In this document: positions 60,715 to 64,000 of the stretch, in pieces | Layout of the letters: each line of letters starts with the position of its first letter | Numbering within the stretch: position 1 is the first letter of the stretch | Made by a program: the position numbers and the translations under genes | The notes under the pieces: generated by a model | Seen by the model: only the letters and a program-made list of their open reading frames with translations | Database searches by the model: none | Told to the model about the DNA's origin: nothing | From: Catenovulum agarivorans YM01 | Lineage (GTDB): Bacteria > Pseudomonadota > Gammaproteobacteria > Enterobacterales > Alteromonadaceae | DNA length: 64,000 nt | Direction: 5' to 3' | Assembly (NCBI RefSeq): GCF_000281085.1 | Contig: NZ_AJWM01000041.1 | Coordinates: 118,499-182,498 of the forward strand

Positions 60715-61470
60715 TTAGATACCTAAAGCTTGACCACCACCGATTTGAATTGTTTCAGCAGTAATAAATGACGCATCTTTGCTAACTAAGAAAGATACAA
60801 CTGAAGCAACTTCTTCAGGTTGGCCTAAACGACCTAACATAATGCTGTCTTTCCATGATGCAAATACTTCAGGCTTAGTTGCTTTGATTTGCGCGTGGAA
60901 AGGCGTGTCGATAGTGCCAGGAGATACAGCGTTTACACGGATACCCGCTGGAGCTAATTCTTTGGCTAATGCACGAGTTAAAGTATGCACTGCACCTTTA
61001 GATACAGCGTAAATGCCTGCACCTGGGCCACCAGCATTCCAACCAGCGTTTGACGTATAGTTAATAATTGAACCGCCAGTTGTTTTCTTCAAGAAAGGAA
61101 TAGCTGCTCTTGAAACAAAGAAAGCACTATCTAAGTTAAGCGCCATAACAAAACGATAAAAATCAGTTGTCATGCTCTCAACTGGGCTACGGCCACCTAA
61201 ACCACCAGCGTTGTTTACAACAACATCGATTTGGCCATATTTTTCGCCAATCGCAGTTACATTCTGGCTAACAGCTTCATCATTAGTTACATCAAAACCA
61301 TAATACTCAGCTTCAATGCCTAAGCCTTTAAGCTCTTCAACACGAGCAGCACCTTGCTCATCTTCAATACCATTAAGTACAACAGTGTATCCATCTTGGC
61401 CGAGACGCTTTGCTACTTCAAAACCAATACCACCGGTTGCACCAGTCACTAAAGCTATTTTTTTAGACAT
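60715..61470 (-). CDS. Short-chain dehydrogenase/reductase, probable DEH reductase of alginate catabolism
   Basis: 251 residues, cytoplasmic. Classical SDR: cofactor motif TGATGGIG (9-16), NNAGG near residue 90, catalytic Tyr154 and Lys158 in YAVSK with Ser in NYTSNAG, and the PGTIDTPF segment after them. First gene of the operon with PL7 and PL17. SDR enzymes in this context reduce 4-deoxy-L-erythro-5-hexoseulose uronate (DEH) to KDG. SDR family is certain; DEH as substrate rests on the neighbours. FabG-type or glucose dehydrogenase activity cannot be excluded from sequence. Confidence 0.85.
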   Translation of the reverse strand: MSKKIALVTGATGGIGFEVAKRLGQDGYTVVLNGIEDEQGAARVEELKGLGIEAEYYGFDVTNDEAVSQNVTAIGEKYGQIDVVVNNAGGLGGRSPVESMTTDFYRFVMALNLDSAFFVSRAAIPFLKKTTGGSIINYTSNAGWNAGGPGAGIYAVSKGAVHTLTRALAKELAPAGIRVNAVSPGTIDTPFHAQIKATKPEVFASWKDSIMLGRLGQPEEVASVVSFLVSKDASFITAETIQIGGGQALGI

Positions 61471-62051
61471 ATTAAATTACTCTCTATTATTTTTTAAACG
61501 GTCTATCAAAGTCTGCGCCCCGAATGGACTTAAGGTGATAATTCAGCTATGCCATGCAAAAACGCATTACAAAAAAGCTAACACCAATGTAAGACAATTG
61601 ATTCTTACAAAGAATACCAAGTATTACATTTTTGTCTACCATTTTATTTACATGATTATGATGAAAATGCCACCTCTTTTTTTCAATAGCTAACACACCA
61701 AGACAAATTTAAGGACACCGATATCTCATAAGTATTTGTATATTAATGGTTTTAAAGTTAATTGTTGCTAACTTAAAAGCTCGAATTTCTATAAAAGCGA
61801 CAATTTCTACTTACTGTGAACAAATAAATTTATTCTAATTTATCTCATGACTTTCGAACTGATCGACTTAATTTTGGCACATTTGGCATACAGAGCAAAC
61901 AAAATTGTCTTTCAAATTATGCGATAAATTGTTGATAGGGTGTTTTTAATGTGTAAATATTGTAAATCAATGTATTAAACAATGTATGCCACAAAACAAA
62001 CATTGTAGTTGTATTGGTAAAACACACAAAACTAACAAAGGAAATATCTAA
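61471..62051. promoter_or_regulatory. Divergent promoter region of the alginate genes
   Basis: 580 AT-rich bases without a supported gene, between the SDR operon and the secreted PL7. AATGTATTAAACAATGTATG at 61968-61987 contains a direct repeat (AATGTAT) just before the PL7 gene. No ACCGGT site is present, so alginate genes lie outside the LacI regulon. No regulator gene for alginate is in the window. Confidence 0.4.
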
Positions 62052-63878
62052 ATGAAAACACACACAAGTAAATATTTGGCTTACTGCATAGCTGGCGTTT
62101 TAGCGAGCGCCGCGGCAGGCATTTCGCAAGCTAGTTCAGTAAATATTGCTAACCCAGGGTTTGAATCAAATTGGGATGGTTGGAACGACACAGATCCTTC
62201 AGCTATTTCAAGCGATGCATATTCAGGTAATAGCTCTGCAAAATTTACTGGCAGTGGTGCCAAAGTCGAACAAACGGTTAGTGTAAGTGCAAACACTCAA
62301 TATCGTTTAACTGCCTATATTAAAGGCTCAGGTAAAATTGGTGCCGTTGTCAATGGCACTAGCTACAGCCAAACTGGCGGTGGTAGTAATTTTGAGCAGG
62401 TTACAGTCGAGTTTAATTCAGCAAGCTCTACGTCAATAAGCATATTTGCCGAATACAGCGGTGGAGAAGGGCGCTTTGATGATTTTTATTTAGAAAGCAT
62501 TTCGTCTCCAACACCCACGCCCACTCCAACACCCACAAGCGTTAATTGTAGTGGTACCACAGATTTGAGCATAGCTAACGCGACCGATGATGGCACAAAT
62601 GATGGACATGGCCCACTCAATACCATAGATAGCGATTTAGCTGATGAGTCACGTTGGTCATCAAATGGGTCAGGCAAATCGATTGTTTATGATTTAGGTG
62701 GTTTAGTCAAAGTCAAAGACTTACAAGTTGTTTGGTATAAAGGTAATTCTCGTAGTTCATATTTTGATGTTGATACTTCTAGCAACAATGCTGACTGGAC
62801 TTCTGTTTTGGTCGGTGGTCAATCGAGCGGCTCAAGCTCAAGTTACGAAACGGCTGATGTGACGGATTCTGACGCTCGCTACGTGCGCATTACGGGTTAT
62901 GGTAACTCATCTAATTCGTGGAATAGTATTATTGAAACTAAAGTACGTGGCTGTACTGACGGTTCAGTTACTCCGACCCCCACCCCGACTCCAACTCCAA
63001 CGCCAACACCAACTCCATCCGGTGATTTAGATCCGAGTTTGCCACCTTCAGGTAATTTTGATCTACTCGATTGGACTTTAGGTGTACCAGTTGACGACAA
63101 TAACGATGGTAAGTCTGACACCATTAAAGAAAATGAACTTGCAAACGGCTACGAACACAACCAATGGTTTTACACAGCAACCGACGGTGGTATGGTGTTT
63201 AAAGCGCCAATTGATGGGCCTAAAACGTCAACCAATACAAGTTATACACGTTCAGAGTTACGTGAAATGTTACGTAGAGGCGACACCAGTATTAGCACTC
63301 AAGGCGTAAATAAAAATAACTGGGTATTCTCAACATATTCATCGTCAGACAAAAGTGCTGCTGGTGGTATAGATGGTGAATTAACGGCTGAATTAAAAGT
63401 TGACTACGTAACGACGACAGGTAGCAGTAGCCAAGTAGGCCGCGTGATTATCGGACAAATTCACGCAACAGATGATGAACCTGCGCGTTTGTATTACCGT
63501 TTATTACCTGGCCACACTAAAGGCTCAATTTATTTGGCGCATGAACCGGGCAATGGTAATAGTGAACAGTGGTACAACATGATAGGTGATCGCTCAAGCT
63601 CAGCCTCAGAACCTTCTGATGGTATAGAGTTAGGCGAGCGATTCGGATACTCAATAAATGTTACAGGTAACACATTAACAGTCACTATCTACCGAGACAA
63701 CAAACCTGATGTGGTACAAACTGTCGATATGAGCAATAGTGGTTACCATAACGGTTCAAATCAATATATGTATTTTAAAGCTGGTGTATATAACCAAAAC
63801 AATACAGGTGATGGTAACGATTATGTACAAGCGACTTTTTATAGCTTAAGCAATACACATGATGGTTATAGCTATTAG
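62052..63878 (+). CDS. Secreted three-domain PL7 alginate lyase (CBM16-like, CBM32-like, PL7)
   Basis: 608 residues. Signal peptide (cleaved near ISQASS). Residues ~30-152 form a CenC/CBM16-like beta-sandwich (opening IANPGFESNWDGW). After a TP linker, ~165-300 form an F5/8-type (CBM32-like) domain (ATDDGTNDGHGPLNTIDSD, RYVRITGYGNSS). A second TP linker leads to the PL7 catalytic domain (about 335-608) with RSELREML, QIH and YFKAGVYNQN. Good AAAGGAA ribosome-binding site. It diverges from the SDR-PL7-PL17 operon. Role: extracellular endolytic attack on alginate, with binding modules to keep it on the polymer. Confidence 0.93.
   Translation: MKTHTSKYLAYCIAGVLASAAAGISQASSVNIANPGFESNWDGWNDTDPSAISSDAYSGNSSAKFTGSGAKVEQTVSVSANTQYRLTAYIKGSGKIGAVVNGTSYSQTGGGSNFEQVTVEFNSASSTSISIFAEYSGGEGRFDDFYLESISSPTPTPTPTPTSVNCSGTTDLSIANATDDGTNDGHGPLNTIDSDLADESRWSSNGSGKSIVYDLGGLVKVKDLQVVWYKGNSRSSYFDVDTSSNNADWTSVLVGGQSSGSSSSYETADVTDSDARYVRITGYGNSSNSWNSIIETKVRGCTDGSVTPTPTPTPTPTPTPTPSGDLDPSLPPSGNFDLLDWTLGVPVDDNNDGKSDTIKENELANGYEHNQWFYTATDGGMVFKAPIDGPKTSTNTSYTRSELREMLRRGDTSISTQGVNKNNWVFSTYSSSDKSAAGGIDGELTAELKVDYVTTTGSSSQVGRVIIGQIHATDDEPARLYYRLLPGHTKGSIYLAHEPGNGNSEQWYNMIGDRSSSASEPSDGIELGERFGYSINVTGNTLTVTIYRDNKPDVVQTVDMSNSGYHNGSNQYMYFKAGVYNQNNTGDGNDYVQATFYSLSNTHDGYSY
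62971..63020 (+). repeat. Thr-Pro linker microsatellite in the PL7 gene
   Basis: About eight ACNCCN repeats code for the TP linker between CBM32-like and PL7 domains. A shorter copy lies at 62510-62540. Slippage here would alter linker length only. Confidence 0.85.
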
Positions 63879-63918
63879 TTGTTAAATTTAATACAAGTAT
63901 AAATACTAAGTTCAAATG

Positions 63919-63950
63919 AAGGCCGCTACCTTTTAGGTAGCGGCCTTTTT
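63919..63950 (+). terminator. Terminator after the secreted PL7
   Basis: AAGGCCGCTACC pairs with GGTAGCGGCCTT around a five-base loop, then T residues. A strong, textbook terminator 40 bases past the stop. Confidence 0.93.
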
Positions 63951-64000
63951 GTTTGCCCAGCGAAGCTGGCAAACCCGTCAGATTGAAAGAAATCTGAATC
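63951..64000. other. Two small hairpins at the window end
   Basis: GTTTGCC/GGCAAAC (63951-63974) and CAGATT/AATCTG (about 63979-63996) follow directly after the terminator. They may be part of a repeat element or of the next gene's 3' region; the window ends before this can be decided. Confidence 0.3.

Noticed and set aside
1..64000. Mobile elements, prophage, toxin-antitoxin or defence genes
   Set aside because: No transposase, integrase, terminal inverted repeats, phage structural or restriction genes were recognised in any region.

Overview
The window is AT-rich DNA that reads as the chromosome of a marine, polysaccharide-degrading gammaproteobacterium of the Alteromonadales. This is inferred from the large TonB-dependent receptors, the secreted modular CAZymes with CBM5/12, CBM10 and CBM6 modules, TP-rich linkers, GPH-type symporters and alginate lyases. 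No rRNA, tRNA, CRISPR array, insertion sequence or prophage gene was seen. About 35 protein-coding genes are supported, almost all parts of three carbohydrate-use loci.

(1) Beta-mannan, 1-22 kb and again 46-57 kb. Extracellular mannanases (two GH26, a bifunctional GH26-GH5, a GH5 with two CBM10, a lipoprotein GH5-like enzyme), an esterase and a sulfatase act outside the cytoplasm. A TonB-dependent receptor and a GPH symporter probably import the products. Inside the cell a mannobiose 2-epimerase makes mannosyl-glucose, GH130 phosphorylase splits it into Man-1-P and glucose, and phosphomannomutase, mannose-6-P isomerase and a eukaryotic-type hexokinase feed glycolysis. A LacI-type regulator sits in the first half. 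Eleven matches to the palindrome TGTAACCGGTTACA lie before these genes and join the two separated halves into one likely regulon.

(2) Glucuronoxylan or a similar uronic-acid-decorated glycan, 22-46 kb. A Nudix-type regulator with a degraded catalytic box diverges from an operon of cytoplasmic GH43, a complete TRAP transporter and mannonate dehydratase. Next come a sialate-O-acetylesterase-like (CE20-like) esterase, a lipoprotein GH43, a PQQ/cytochrome c dehydrogenase, two TonB-dependent receptors, a second GPH symporter, a GH2 lipoprotein and a GH67 alpha-glucuronidase. No endo-xylanase is present.

(3) Alginate, 57-64 kb. A leftward operon carries an SDR (probable DEH reductase), a PL7 lipoprotein and a PL17 oligoalginate lyase. 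A divergent secreted three-domain PL7 follows. Both the mannonate and the alginate branch end in KDG, but no KDG kinase or KDPG aldolase lies in the window.

Unusual items: five periplasmic binding proteins with no ABC permease; a flavin-dependent halogenase-like gene in the mannan locus; a sulfatase under the mannan operator; a remnant of a GH27 alpha-galactosidase; and a probable one-base frameshift in the signal peptide of a binding protein.
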